Source of the DNA: Catellatospora coxensis
GTDB lineage: Bacteria; Actinomycetota; Actinomycetes; Mycobacteriales; Micromonosporaceae
Length of the DNA: 64,000 bases
NCBI RefSeq assembly: GCF_016862635.1
Contig: NZ_BONI01000015.1
Location: forward strand, 1-64,000
Reading direction: 5' to 3'
Numbering within the stretch: the first letter of the stretch is position 1; each line of letters opens with the position of its first letter. A model generated the notes under the pieces. It worked only from the letters and a program-made list of their open reading frames with translations, did not search any database and had not been told where the DNA came from. Shown here one piece after another: positions 49,915 to 57,284 of this stretch. The translations under genes were made by a program, and so were the position numbers.

Positions 49915-49934
49915 CGATTCCCTTCACGCGCTCC
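49915..49934 (+). repeat. partial duplicate of the tRNA-Gly 3' end (att-like)
   Basis: CGATTCCCTTCACGCGCTCC differs by one base from tRNA-Gly positions 49059-49078. Similarity extends weakly upstream (GTGAG before it, GCTG before that). A 3'-tRNA duplicate is what integration into the tRNA gene leaves. The 840-860 bp between the copies holds one plausible gene (49308-49742) and no integrase. Confidence 0.6.
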
Positions 49935-49972
49935 CTCCGGCTGTGCCTGCCTGCCCATTGGTACGGTCTGCC

Positions 49973-50470
49973 ATGTCCTTCTTCTGGCGTGACAGCGCCG
50001 ACGCGTTCGCCGATGTGCTGCGGCGGCACGGCGTCGAGCCCGATGCGGTCGCCGACGTGGAGGCTGCCTGGCAGTCGTTCACCGAATTCCTGCAGACGGA
50101 GGTCAGCGGAACAGACGCCGATGGCGATGCCGACGGCTTCATCGTTCAGTGGGGTCGCAACCAATGGACCGACGGCCTGCCCTCGCTGAACTTCACGCGA
50201 CAGTTCGCAGTCTCCACCGACGGGCCCGATGACCCGTACCCGGTGTACTGGCAACTCAATCTTGAGATGTGCTTCAGCGATCACGCCGAGTTCGCCGGGA
50301 TGGACGAGCTGAACACCCAGGACACGGACTTCAGCTTCAGCGCCGTCGGACCGGAACGCCTCGCCGATCTCGCTGAAGCGCGCGCGGAGGTCGACCAGTA
50401 CCGACAACTGCGTGCGATGTGGCGTACGAAGCCCGTCAGCAGCAAGCTGACCTTCGAAGGAGTCTGCTGA
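49973..50470 (+). CDS. acidic protein of unknown function
   Basis: 165 residues, soluble, acidic. It begins MSFFWRDSADAFADVLRRHGVEPDAV (helical) and continues with a beta-rich middle (FIVQWGRNQWTDGLPSLNFTRQFAVS, YPVYWQLNLEMCFSD) and a final helix. It resembles small actinobacterial hypothetical or immunity-like proteins in style, but I cannot place it in a family. ATG 49973 is chosen; the frame runs upstream through the tRNA-like repeat. It is convergent with the AlkD-like gene, 19 bp apart. Confidence 0.65.
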   Translation: MSFFWRDSADAFADVLRRHGVEPDAVADVEAAWQSFTEFLQTEVSGTDADGDADGFIVQWGRNQWTDGLPSLNFTRQFAVSTDGPDDPYPVYWQLNLEMCFSDHAEFAGMDELNTQDTDFSFSAVGPERLADLAEARAEVDQYRQLRAMWRTKPVSSKLTFEGVC

Positions 50471-50489
50471 GCTGCTCCTGGCGCCTGCC

Positions 50490-51161
50490 CTACCTGTCCT
50501 GCTGCCGGCGCACCATCTCGTTGATCCAGCTGGGGGCGAACGGGGACGTGCAGTTCGGCGGGGTCGGGTAGTCCTTGAGGACCTCCAGGCGCTCGCCGAT
50601 GTCGAGCGCGCGGGCGCGGTGCTCGGGGTGCTCGATGCCGATCTGGGCCAGGCAGTGGTTCATCGCCCACTGCAGGCGGTCCGGGGCGTCCTTCATCTCC
50701 GCCTCGATGGTGTCGAGCAGCCCCGGCAGGTCGAGTCCTTCGGGCTTCTTCGCCACGCGATCGGTGGTCAGCGCCCAGCCGGCGCTGGCGACCACGGGAT
50801 CCGGGTCGGCGAACCAGGCCGCCCGCAGCTCTTCGGCGTGCGGGCTCTTCTTCACGACGTAGTTGACGAGCCAGTCGTGTACCTTCGGGGTGCGCGCCTC
50901 GCGCAGCATGGCGTCCAGGTCGGCACGCTCGAACGCCTTCGGGCGGCAGATCAGGAGCGCCACCAGCCGCGCCGCGGTGTCGCCGGTGTCCCAGAGCCGC
51001 CGGGAGAGCTCCTGCTGCGTCTTCAGCCGCTTCGCGAGGTCGCGCAGCTTGCCGAGGTTCACGCCGTGGTCGTCGCCGTGCTTCTCGTTCACCTGGCGTG
51101 CCTTGGGGTCTTCGAGCGCCGCCAGCTCGGCCATCACCTCGGCCACCGTCGTCTCGGCCAC
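50490..51161 (-). CDS. AlkD-like HEAT-repeat DNA alkylation repair protein
   Basis: 223 residues, all-alpha. It starts AEVMAELAALEDPKARQVNEKHGDDHGVNLGKLRDLAKRL, the AlkD/AlkC family opening, and has repeated HEAT-like helices including DWLVNYVVKKSPHAEELRAAWF, ADPDPVVASAGWALTTDRV and DRLQWAMNHCLAQIGIEHP. Family DNA glycosylases remove positively charged or bulky alkyl bases without base flipping. Some close members are not glycosylases, so activity is inferred. ATG 51161 start. It ends 19 bp from the stop of the convergent hypothetical gene. Confidence 0.87.
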   Translation of the reverse strand: MAETTVAEVMAELAALEDPKARQVNEKHGDDHGVNLGKLRDLAKRLKTQQELSRRLWDTGDTAARLVALLICRPKAFERADLDAMLREARTPKVHDWLVNYVVKKSPHAEELRAAWFADPDPVVASAGWALTTDRVAKKPEGLDLPGLLDTIEAEMKDAPDRLQWAMNHCLAQIGIEHPEHRARALDIGERLEVLKDYPTPPNCTSPFAPSWINEMVRRQQDR

Positions 51162-51255
51162 GTCGGTCTCCTGTCCGTCACGGGGGAACTTCAGCTACGA
51201 GGAAAGCACGGTCCACCAGGTGATCCGCAAGCGCATGGGCCGAACGCCAGGATGG

Positions 51256-51603
51256 TCACCGGCCCGCCGGGGTGGAGTTGTCGTGGCAGTAGGGCGTGGT
51301 GGGCACGCCGGGCGGGGCGGTGTCGGTGGCGAAGCCGGTCGCGAACGCGGCTGCCAGGAGGAGTACGCCGACGAGCGCGCCGAGCGCCACGTCGCGGGAC
51401 TTCGGCGAGTCCGTCTCGAAGAGCGTGGACACGCTGCCCAGGAAGACGATGAACCACGGGACGACGCCGAGGAACGCGGCGCTGAGATACCAGGCCTGTG
51501 CGCAGTTGCCGAACTGCGACCGGTCCACCAGGAACATCACCAGCGCCGGTGACAGTCCGGCCAGGACACCCAGACCTCCGCGCAGCCACCTCGACGCCCC
51601 CAT
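51256..51603 (-). CDS. small membrane protein of unknown function
   Basis: 115 residues with three predicted helices (about 8-26, 38-58, 75-92). A short C-terminal extracytoplasmic tail (TDTAPPGVPTTPYCHDNSTPAGR) has one Cys, with another Cys in the loop after helix 1. No family motif recognised. It stands 43 bp from the start of the lipoprotein gene at 51647 on the same strand and may be part of that unit. Confidence 0.62.
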   Translation of the reverse strand: MGASRWLRGGLGVLAGLSPALVMFLVDRSQFGNCAQAWYLSAAFLGVVPWFIVFLGSVSTLFETDSPKSRDVALGALVGVLLLAAAFATGFATDTAPPGVPTTPYCHDNSTPAGR

Positions 51604-51646
51604 GGGGGGACGCTACGACATCCGCGCGGACTCGTGGGGGCGGCCG

Positions 51647-52252
51647 TCAGGCCACCGAAGCCTCCAGGGCCGCCCGGATGCGGTGGAACTCCGCCTCGAT
51701 CTGCGCGGCCGGCTTCTTGTACGTGAACACCACGACGCCGAGGACGGTGTCCGTGGCCCAGGCGCACACCGGGAAGTCGGCGCCGCCGCCGTCGGCCAGG
51801 CCGCATTCGATCTCGGCGGCCGGTCCGACGGCGTCGACGCTGACCGTCCGGCCCACGGTCAGCCCGGGATTGCGCAGGCCGGCGACGGGACGCAGCGATT
51901 CGAGCGCGGTGACGAGGGCTGCCTGCCGGTCCGCGACCTGCGTCGCCACCACCCCGGCCAGCACGGTCTCCTTACCGCCGACGATCTTGTACGCCGCCCC
52001 GACGGCGGACTCGGCCTCCGGGAAGGTGCGTGCGAGCGCAGCCTGCAGGTCCTTGCCCCAGTCCTCCTTGTCGGCGACGAGCATCATCCGCTTGCCGTCC
52101 AGGTCGAGGGGCAGTGCCACGTGGCGAGCGGACGGCGACGGCGAGGCCGCGACCGACGGTTCTGCCACGGACGGCGAGCACGCGGCGCCCAGAGCGGCGA
52201 TCGCGCTGAGGGCTGCGGCGCATACGCCGATCCGGAAGACGGCGCGGGTCAT
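51647..52252 (-). CDS. secreted lipoprotein of unknown function
   Basis: 201 residues. Signal peptide with lipobox LGAAC (Cys 25), then a Ser/Pro/Ala linker (SPSVAEPSVAASPSPSARH), then an alpha/beta domain (KRMMLVADKEDWGKDLQAAL, VLAGVVATQVADRQAAL, VLGVVVFTYKKPAAQIEAEFHRIRAAL). The mature form is lipid-linked outside the membrane. No enzymatic motif seen. It begins at ATG 52252, 71 bp downstream of the polysaccharide deacetylase gene on the same strand. Confidence 0.75.
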   Translation of the reverse strand: MTRAVFRIGVCAAALSAIAALGAACSPSVAEPSVAASPSPSARHVALPLDLDGKRMMLVADKEDWGKDLQAALARTFPEAESAVGAAYKIVGGKETVLAGVVATQVADRQAALVTALESLRPVAGLRNPGLTVGRTVSVDAVGPAAEIECGLADGGGADFPVCAWATDTVLGVVVFTYKKPAAQIEAEFHRIRAALEASVA

Positions 52253-52323
52253 GGGCTGCTCCGATCACGAGTGGTGGCCGGAGCGTACGGGACATCGATC
52301 GCCGGTGTGGTCCCCCGTCCAGG

Positions 52324-53199
52324 TCAGCCGGCGAGCACCTCGGACAGGGTGGCCGGCTTGAGGCCGCGCTCGGCCAGGCCCTTGAGGATGTGCGGCAGGG
52401 CCTCGTCGGTGAACCGGGCGTTGGCCTCGGTGACGTGCAGGATGATCACGGAGCCGGGCTTGACCTTCTTGAGCACGGCGTTCACGATCGGCCGCCAGTC
52501 GGTGGCGAACGGGTCGCCGCTGACGACATCGCCGTCGACGACGGTCAGGCCGAGCGGGGACATGGCGCGCAGCGCCGCCCGGTCGTGGCACAGGCCGGGG
52601 AAGCGGAAGTAGCGGGTCTGGCGTCCGCCGTACCGCTCGATGATTTTGAAGGTCTTCGCGACGTCCTCGGTCATCGCGGCCGCGGGGATGCGCGGCAAGG
52701 TGTAGCAGTCGGCGGTGAAGGCCTGGTGGCCGTAGGTGTGGTTGGCCAGTTCGAAGCGCGGGTTGCGGGCGAGGCGTTCGGTCAGCTCGGGGTAGCGCTG
52801 GACCCACTTGCCCGTCAGGAAGAAGGTGGCCGGGATCTTGTCGTGCTCCAGCATCTCGATGATCCGGACGTTCGCGTACGACTTGACGCGGCCGCTCTTG
52901 AGCTGGGCGAGCATGCTGTCGGTCATGTCCGCGTCGAAGGTGAGCGCGACGAGGTCACCGGTGCGCGGCCCGTGGTTCACCACCGGCGGCAGCAGGCCGG
53001 GCTTGGTCTGGCCGGGCCGTCCCGGCCGAGCGCTCGGTGACGCGGACGGGCTCGGCGTCACCGACGGAGCCGGCGTGGCCGATGCGGGGGCACTGCTCGG
53101 GGATGCGGCCACGAAGGCAGGTTTGTCCGTTTCTGCACCGCATGCGGCCACTAGGAAGACTGCAGCGAGCAGCGCGGGTACAGCCGAGGGGAGGCGCAC
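52324..53199 (-). CDS. lipid-anchored polysaccharide deacetylase (NodB homology domain)
   Basis: 291 residues. Lipobox LVAAC (Cys about 20) is followed by a Pro/Ser/Ala linker (about 25-70) and a NodB domain: TFDADMTD (catalytic Asp, D of motif 1), ELANHTYGHQA (zinc HxxxH, motif 2), YFRFPGL (motif 3) and SVIILHVTEA (motif 5). It probably removes N-acetyl or O-acetyl groups from cell-wall or exopolysaccharide. The start is GTG 53199 (MRLPSAVPALLAAVFLVAAC); a longer upstream frame would bury the signal peptide. Confidence 0.9.
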   Translation of the reverse strand: MRLPSAVPALLAAVFLVAACGAETDKPAFVAASPSSAPASATPAPSVTPSPSASPSARPGRPGQTKPGLLPPVVNHGPRTGDLVALTFDADMTDSMLAQLKSGRVKSYANVRIIEMLEHDKIPATFFLTGKWVQRYPELTERLARNPRFELANHTYGHQAFTADCYTLPRIPAAAMTEDVAKTFKIIERYGGRQTRYFRFPGLCHDRAALRAMSPLGLTVVDGDVVSGDPFATDWRPIVNAVLKKVKPGSVIILHVTEANARFTDEALPHILKGLAERGLKPATLSEVLAG

Positions 53200-53249
53200 G
53201 CGGCAATGATCGCAGCAAGCGGGCCGCCCGCGCCGCCCCTCCCCGGAAC

Positions 53250-53687
53250 TCAGCGCAGCAGGCTGCTCGCGATCTCGCGGCCCTGCGGGGTCCACGGCGC
53301 GGGGCGGCCGGTGCGATCCATCTTGACCATGACCCGGCGGCCGTCGGCGAAGACGGTGCCGCCGTCCTCGGACAGGAAGCGGAAGCCGTAGACGGCGCTG
53401 GTCTCGCCCATCGAGTCCAGCCAGAAGTGGACCAGGATCGGGCCGGTGCCGCGTACCGGTGCGTGGTAGGTGATGGTGAACTCGCGCACCGCGGCGATCA
53501 TGTCGGGGCTGCTCGGCACGCCGTCGCGGAAGCCGTAGCCGTGCTCGGCCCAGAACTCCGACATGGCCCGCTCCAGGATCAGCGCGTAGCGGGCGTTGTG
53601 CATGATGCCGACGATGTCGAGGTCGTCGATATGGACGACGGCCCGGCGGACCGTGCCGGTGGTGGTGTCGAGCGTGGCGGTGGTCAT
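53250..53687 (-). CDS. acyl-CoA thioesterase, hotdog fold (4HBT)
   Basis: 145 residues with a single hotdog domain. VHIDDLDIVGIMHNARYALILERA carries the catalytic Asp/His-type segment of 4-hydroxybenzoyl-CoA thioesterase-like enzymes. VREFTITYHAPVRGTGPILVHFWLDSMG and VFADGRRVMVKMD complete the fold. It hydrolyses an acyl- or aryl-CoA. It follows the TetR gene by 10 bp on the same strand and is therefore probably its co-transcribed target. ATG 53687 start; the longer frame overlaps the TetR gene. Confidence 0.88.
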   Translation of the reverse strand: MTTATLDTTTGTVRRAVVHIDDLDIVGIMHNARYALILERAMSEFWAEHGYGFRDGVPSSPDMIAAVREFTITYHAPVRGTGPILVHFWLDSMGETSAVYGFRFLSEDGGTVFADGRRVMVKMDRTGRPAPWTPQGREIASSLLR

Positions 53688-53697
53688 CTGGGGCCTT

Positions 53698-54327
53698 TCA
53701 GTCGTACGGCAGCAGGTCGGGGTCGGTGGCGAGGCCGCGCAGGCGGGCGAGCACGGCCTGGCGGGCGTCGTCGAGGCTGCGGGCCAGCAGGCGCGAGTGC
53801 AGCAGCGCCGCGACCCCGGCCGCGTCGACCTCGAAGGCCAGCCGCCGGGGCACCGTGTCGGCGGGCAGCTCGCCCAGCTCGACGGCCTCGGTGACGAGCC
53901 GCTCCAGCAGCGTGATCCACTCGGCGAGCACCTCGGCGAGCCGGTCGGGCACCGTGCCGGTGCGGCCGGTGGACTCGAACTCGGCGATGGCGAAGAAGCA
54001 GCCGCCGGGGAGGACCCGCTCGCTGTAGAAGGCCAGGCGCGACTCGTGCAGCGCGAACAGGCGGCGCAGGCCGCGCGGTCGGTCCAGGGCCGGGCCGACG
54101 ACACGGCGGGCCCACTGGTCGCGGGCGTGCTCGATCGCGGCGAGCTGCAGTTCCTCCTTGGAGGACCAGTGCGCGAAGAGCCCTGACTTGCTGACGTGCA
54201 ACCGGTCGGCGAGCTGGCCCAGGGACAGGCCGTCGAGCCCTGCCTCGCTGGCCAGCGCCACGGCGGCGTCGAGCACCGTGGTGCGGGTGCGCTCGCCGCG
54301 GGCCAGCCGCCCGTCCGTTCCGGTCAT
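53698..54327 (-). CDS. TetR/AcrR family transcriptional regulator
   Basis: 209 residues. N-terminal HTH (about 12-60): RTTVLDAAVALASEAGLDGLSLGQLADRLHVSKSGLFAHWSSKEEL. The C-terminal ligand domain contains VLPGGCFFAIAEFES, as in the TetR_C_11-like group that is found near acyl-CoA enzymes. It heads a two-gene operon with the thioesterase. A perfect GACCGATCGGTC palindrome 20 bp upstream and an AT-rich TTTTTAATAG -10-like segment suggest autorepression. ATG 54327 start. Confidence 0.9.
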   Translation of the reverse strand: MTGTDGRLARGERTRTTVLDAAVALASEAGLDGLSLGQLADRLHVSKSGLFAHWSSKEELQLAAIEHARDQWARRVVGPALDRPRGLRRLFALHESRLAFYSERVLPGGCFFAIAEFESTGRTGTVPDRLAEVLAEWITLLERLVTEAVELGELPADTVPRRLAFEVDAAGVAALLHSRLLARSLDDARQAVLARLRGLATDPDLLPYD

Positions 54328-54346
54328 GGAGCCAGGCTATTAAAAA

Positions 54347-54358
54347 GACCGATCGGTC
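54347..54358. promoter_or_regulatory. GACCGATCGGTC palindrome (TetR autoregulatory operator candidate)
   Basis: A perfect 12-bp palindrome, 20 bp upstream of the TetR-gene start, next to an A-rich stretch that on the minus strand reads TCTTTTTAATAG and may include the -10. Such ACCG-N2-CGGT-type centres are usual for TetR repressors. Repression of the TetR-thioesterase pair is inferred. Confidence 0.68.
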
Positions 54359-54426
54359 GTACGGTTTTGTGAGACGACTCACCAGTTCGGCGCCCATCGC
54401 CGCAGCTCAGCCCAGCCGCGATGATG

Positions 54427-54502
54427 GGAAGGGCACCTTCTACAACGCGGAGCGTTGAGCCGAGCTGCTCGTCTCGCTGACGCGAGCCGACGATGCCCTT
54501 CC
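54427..54502. repeat. intergenic palindrome family GAAGGGCACCTTC, diverged copy 3
   Basis: GGAAGGGCA (54427-54435) pairs with TGCCCTTCC (54494-54502). The first arm continues CCTTCTACAACG, close to copies 1 and 2 (CCTTCTTAACG). The 58-nt interior folds into its own hairpins, for example CAACG-CGGAG-CGTTG (54443-54457). It stands at the 3' end of the NAD-kinase-like gene on the minus strand, as expected for a terminator with a branched head. Confidence 0.72.
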
Positions 54503-54506
54503 TTCG

Positions 54507-55409
54507 TCAGGGGACGACGAGGGTGAGGTGGCGGGTGCCGGTGGCGATGGTGATGCGCTGGCCCCAGGCCAGGACGAGGTGGTCGGACTCGACGCCGTCG
54601 GCGAAGGCGACCAGGCGCTCGCTCTCGCTGGTCAGGGTGAGGCGCTGGCCGGAGCCGACGCGGCCGGCGGTGAGGCGTGCGCCGGTGGCCGGTGAGGGCC
54701 AGGCTTCGCGGACGAACCAGCACAGCTCGGACGCGTCCGGGCCGGGCAGGGTGTCGGCCAGGTCGCGCATCAGGGCCACCGACGCGCACCAGCCGGTGGC
54801 GCCCGTGCCGGTGCCGACCAGTACGCCCGACGAGGAGTGCCGTTCCTGCTCGCCCTGTGGCGTGGTGAGCAGGTAGCGGGAGGACTGGTGGGTCTGGTGG
54901 CCGATGTAGATCTCGTTGAGGCCGGCGAGCTGCTGGCCGTCATCGAGCGTGGCCACGGCCATCGCGCGCGACTGCGTGGCGGCGCGGCCGGCGAGCACCG
55001 CGGGCAGCAGGCCTGCCACGTCGCGGGCGGCGAAGCGGGCCAGCACGCCGGGGTTGCGTTCGGGCTCGGGGTTCACGCCGAGCACCGGCTGCCCGGCCAG
55101 ATACTTCGCCGCGTTCGCGACCAGGCCGTCCTGCCCGACGGTGACCACGATGTCCTCCGGCGCGAACAGGAACCGGGACAGGTCGTCGCGGTGCACCTGC
55201 CCGCGCCGCCAGTCCGCGGGCAGGGCGGCGCTGACCGTGGCCAGCGCCGCCTCCTGCGCGGCGTGCCGCGCCTCCACCTCGGCGATCTCCCTCCCCCGTT
55301 CCTTCAGGAAGTACGCCGCGGCGGCGCGCGTGCCGTGCCGGCCCAGCAGCTCGTCGAGCTCGCTGCGCCGGGACACCACGACCACCCGGGGAGCCAGCGT
55401 CGCGCTCAT
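54507..55409 (-). CDS. NAD-kinase-like protein with altered GGDGT motif
   Basis: 300 residues. The C-terminal two-thirds follow the NAD kinase fold. DIVVTVGQDGLVANAAKYL stands in place of the GGDGT loop (the Asp is kept, G and T are changed). PVLGVNPEPERNPG matches the region after it. LNEIYIGHQTHQSSRYLL corresponds to the NE motif, and SSGVLVGTGTGATGWCASVA to the TPTGSTAY phosphate-binding segment. It may be a kinase of NAD or another substrate, or a pseudo-kinase. GGAGG precedes ATG 55409 at a short spacing. It follows the SPFH gene by 48 bp and ends in the palindrome at 54427. Confidence 0.75.
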   Translation of the reverse strand: MSATLAPRVVVVSRRSELDELLGRHGTRAAAAYFLKERGREIAEVEARHAAQEAALATVSAALPADWRRGQVHRDDLSRFLFAPEDIVVTVGQDGLVANAAKYLAGQPVLGVNPEPERNPGVLARFAARDVAGLLPAVLAGRAATQSRAMAVATLDDGQQLAGLNEIYIGHQTHQSSRYLLTTPQGEQERHSSSGVLVGTGTGATGWCASVALMRDLADTLPGPDASELCWFVREAWPSPATGARLTAGRVGSGQRLTLTSESERLVAFADGVESDHLVLAWGQRITIATGTRHLTLVVP

Positions 55410-55457
55410 GCTTCCTCCTCGCTCCGCCTGTCCATGATCCGCTCCCGCATGCCTCGC

Positions 55458-56495
55458 TCAGCGGTCCGACGGGCCCGCGCCGAAGCGCGAGAGCAGGCCG
55501 GTGACCACGTCGGGCGTGACGGTGAGCTGGCCGATCTCCGGGAGCTGGCCGGCCAGCTCGCGCAGCGCCAGGCCCTGCAGCACCTCGGGCGACAGGTCCC
55601 GGTATGCCGCGAGCTTGGCTGCCTCGGCCTCGCCTTCGGCGACGCCGATCGCCCGTACGCCCGCGGCCTTGGCCTCGGCGAGCAGCTGCTCCTTCTCCGC
55701 CTCGGCGGCGTTGAGCAGCTTCTCGCGCTCGGCGCGGCCCTGCGCCTCGACGAGCTGCGCCGCGGCGACGAGTTCGGCCTTGCGGCGGGTGTTGGCGCCG
55801 TTCTGCTCGACGAGCTGCTGCTCGCGCCGGGCCAGCTCGATCTTGTTCTGGAGCTCGTTCTCGGCGATGCCGCGCTCCTGCTCGACGGCCTGCGCGCGGC
55901 GGGCGAAGGTGGCCCGGTCGGCCTCGACCTGCACCGCCTCCCGGGTCGGGGTCTGCAGCGCGCGCTCCAGCTCCGGCTCCGGCCGGATCGCCACCACGCG
56001 GGCGCTGACCACCTGGACGCCCAGGTCGGTCAGGCGCGGCTCGGCGCCCAGCGCGGCCGACACCGCCTCGCGCACCGCGGCGACCTCGCTCAGCGCCTCG
56101 GCCAGCGGCAGCCGGGTCAGCAGGTCCAGCGCGGGCTGCTGGGCCAGCTCGGCGAGCAGGGTGGCGATCTGGTCGAGCGGGCGGGCCCGCGCGGTGCCCA
56201 GGTAGGGATCGATCGAGAAGTCCAGCCGGCCGACCGCGACGGCGGGGTCGGCCACCCGGTAGGTCACCGTGGCCTGCACGGTGACGTCGGTGAAGTCGCT
56301 GGTGCGGGCGTGGAACAGCAGCGGCAGCTCGCGGTCGTCGACCGGCACCTCGCTGAGCACGGCGGTGAGCGGGCGGTACCAGAAGGCCAGGCCGATGCCC
56401 TCCCGCTTGGCCCGGCCGCGGACGCTGTGGCGCACCCAGTTCGTCGGCGTGCTGCGCAGGTGGCGCAGGAAGAAGCGCTTGGACACGTCAGCCAT
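55458..56495 (-). CDS. SPFH/band-7 domain protein without N-terminal membrane helix
   Basis: 345 residues. An SPFH domain (about 35-200) is followed by a long Ala/Glu/Arg coiled coil (about 200-300), then a short C-terminal domain (LSPEVLQGLALRELAGQLPEIGQLTVTPDVVTGLL). The flotillin-like fold is clear, but the usual hydrophobic N-terminus is absent (MADVSKRFFLRHLRSTPTNW), so it may bind a membrane peripherally or oligomerise in the cytosol. AAGGAG ten bases before ATG 56495. It is the first gene of the unit with the NAD-kinase-like gene, divergent from the Nudix/winged-helix gene. Confidence 0.88.
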   Translation of the reverse strand: MADVSKRFFLRHLRSTPTNWVRHSVRGRAKREGIGLAFWYRPLTAVLSEVPVDDRELPLLFHARTSDFTDVTVQATVTYRVADPAVAVGRLDFSIDPYLGTARARPLDQIATLLAELAQQPALDLLTRLPLAEALSEVAAVREAVSAALGAEPRLTDLGVQVVSARVVAIRPEPELERALQTPTREAVQVEADRATFARRAQAVEQERGIAENELQNKIELARREQQLVEQNGANTRRKAELVAAAQLVEAQGRAEREKLLNAAEAEKEQLLAEAKAAGVRAIGVAEGEAEAAKLAAYRDLSPEVLQGLALRELAGQLPEIGQLTVTPDVVTGLLSRFGAGPSDR

Positions 56496-56534
56496 CGTGA
56501 TCGTTCTCCTTCGGAGGATTCCCCGGTCCCTTTT

Positions 56535-56549
56535 TCGTCATGATGACGA
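56535..56549. promoter_or_regulatory. TCGTCATGATGACGA palindrome in the divergent SPFH-Nudix promoter region
   Basis: Two 7-bp arms around one central base. A further TCGTCA half-site lies at 56569-56574. The whole control region between the SPFH start (56495) and the Nudix-wHTH start (56592) is only 96 bp, so the site can control both. As the Nudix protein has an NrtR-like DNA-binding domain, it is the natural candidate binder (inference). Confidence 0.68.
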
Positions 56550-56591
56550 TAAGCTTCGTGATACATTCTCGTCAAGGTGGTGATAAATCAG

Positions 56592-57269
56592 ATGGCCGAC
56601 TATCCGGCGTTCTCCGTCACAGCCGATCTGGTGGTGCTGACGGTGCAGGACAACGAGATGCGGGTGCTGCTGGTGCGCCGGGGCATCGAGCCCTACCGGG
56701 GGCAGTGGGCGCTACCCGGCGGTTTCGTGCTGCCTGACGAGGACCTCGACGCGGCCGCCGCCCGGGAGCTGCGCGAGGAGACCGGGCTGACCGCCCCGGT
56801 AGGCCACCTGGAGCAGCTGGCCAGTTACGGCGCGCCCGGACGGGACCCGCGCGGCCGGGTGGTGACCGTGGCGTACCTGGCGCTGCTGCCCCACCTGCCC
56901 GCCCCGGTCGCGGGCAGCGACGCGGAGGGCGCGGCCTGGACGGCGCTACCGGTCGCGGAGCTGGCCTTCGATCACGCGCGCATCCTGGCCGACGGGGTGG
57001 AGCGCGCCCGCGCCAAGCTGGAGTACTCCCCGCTGGCGACGGCGTTCTGCCCGCCCGAGTTCACCATCAGCGAGCTGCGGGAGGTCTACGAGACGGTCTG
57101 GGGCGCCCGGCTCGACCCCCGCAACTTCCACCGCAAGGTGACTGGCACGCCCGGCTTCATCGAGCCCGTGGGCCGCAGCATCGCCGCCGAACGCGGCCGC
57201 CCCGCCCAGCTCTTCCGCCGCGGCCCCGCCCGCCTTCTCCACCCACCCATGCTCCGCCCCACCCCCTGA
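56592..57269 (+). CDS. Nudix domain-winged helix protein (NrtR-like regulator or hydrolase)
   Basis: 225 residues. The Nudix domain (1-135) has a complete box: G-x5-E-x7-RELREETGL in GGFVLPDEDLDAAAARELREETGL. The C-terminal part (about 150-205) contains FTISELREVYETVWGARLDPRNFHRKVTG, the winged-helix signature of NrtR, the ADP-ribose-responsive repressor of NAD genes. With an intact Nudix box it could also hydrolyse ADP-ribose or a related compound. GGTGGTGAT, matching the anti-Shine-Dalgarno with one change, sits seven bases before ATG 56592 and fixes the start. It is divergent from the SPFH-NAD-kinase-like pair. Confidence 0.85.
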   Translation: MADYPAFSVTADLVVLTVQDNEMRVLLVRRGIEPYRGQWALPGGFVLPDEDLDAAAARELREETGLTAPVGHLEQLASYGAPGRDPRGRVVTVAYLALLPHLPAPVAGSDAEGAAWTALPVAELAFDHARILADGVERARAKLEYSPLATAFCPPEFTISELREVYETVWGARLDPRNFHRKVTGTPGFIEPVGRSIAAERGRPAQLFRRGPARLLHPPMLRPTP

Positions 57270-57284
57270 CCGCCCACCCCTGCC

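Noticed and set aside
49629-50189. 187-residue plus-strand open frame across 49629-50189
   Set aside because: It overlaps both the Cys-rich gene antisense and the 49973 gene in another frame, with no motif and a Cys/Arg/Pro-rich shadow composition.
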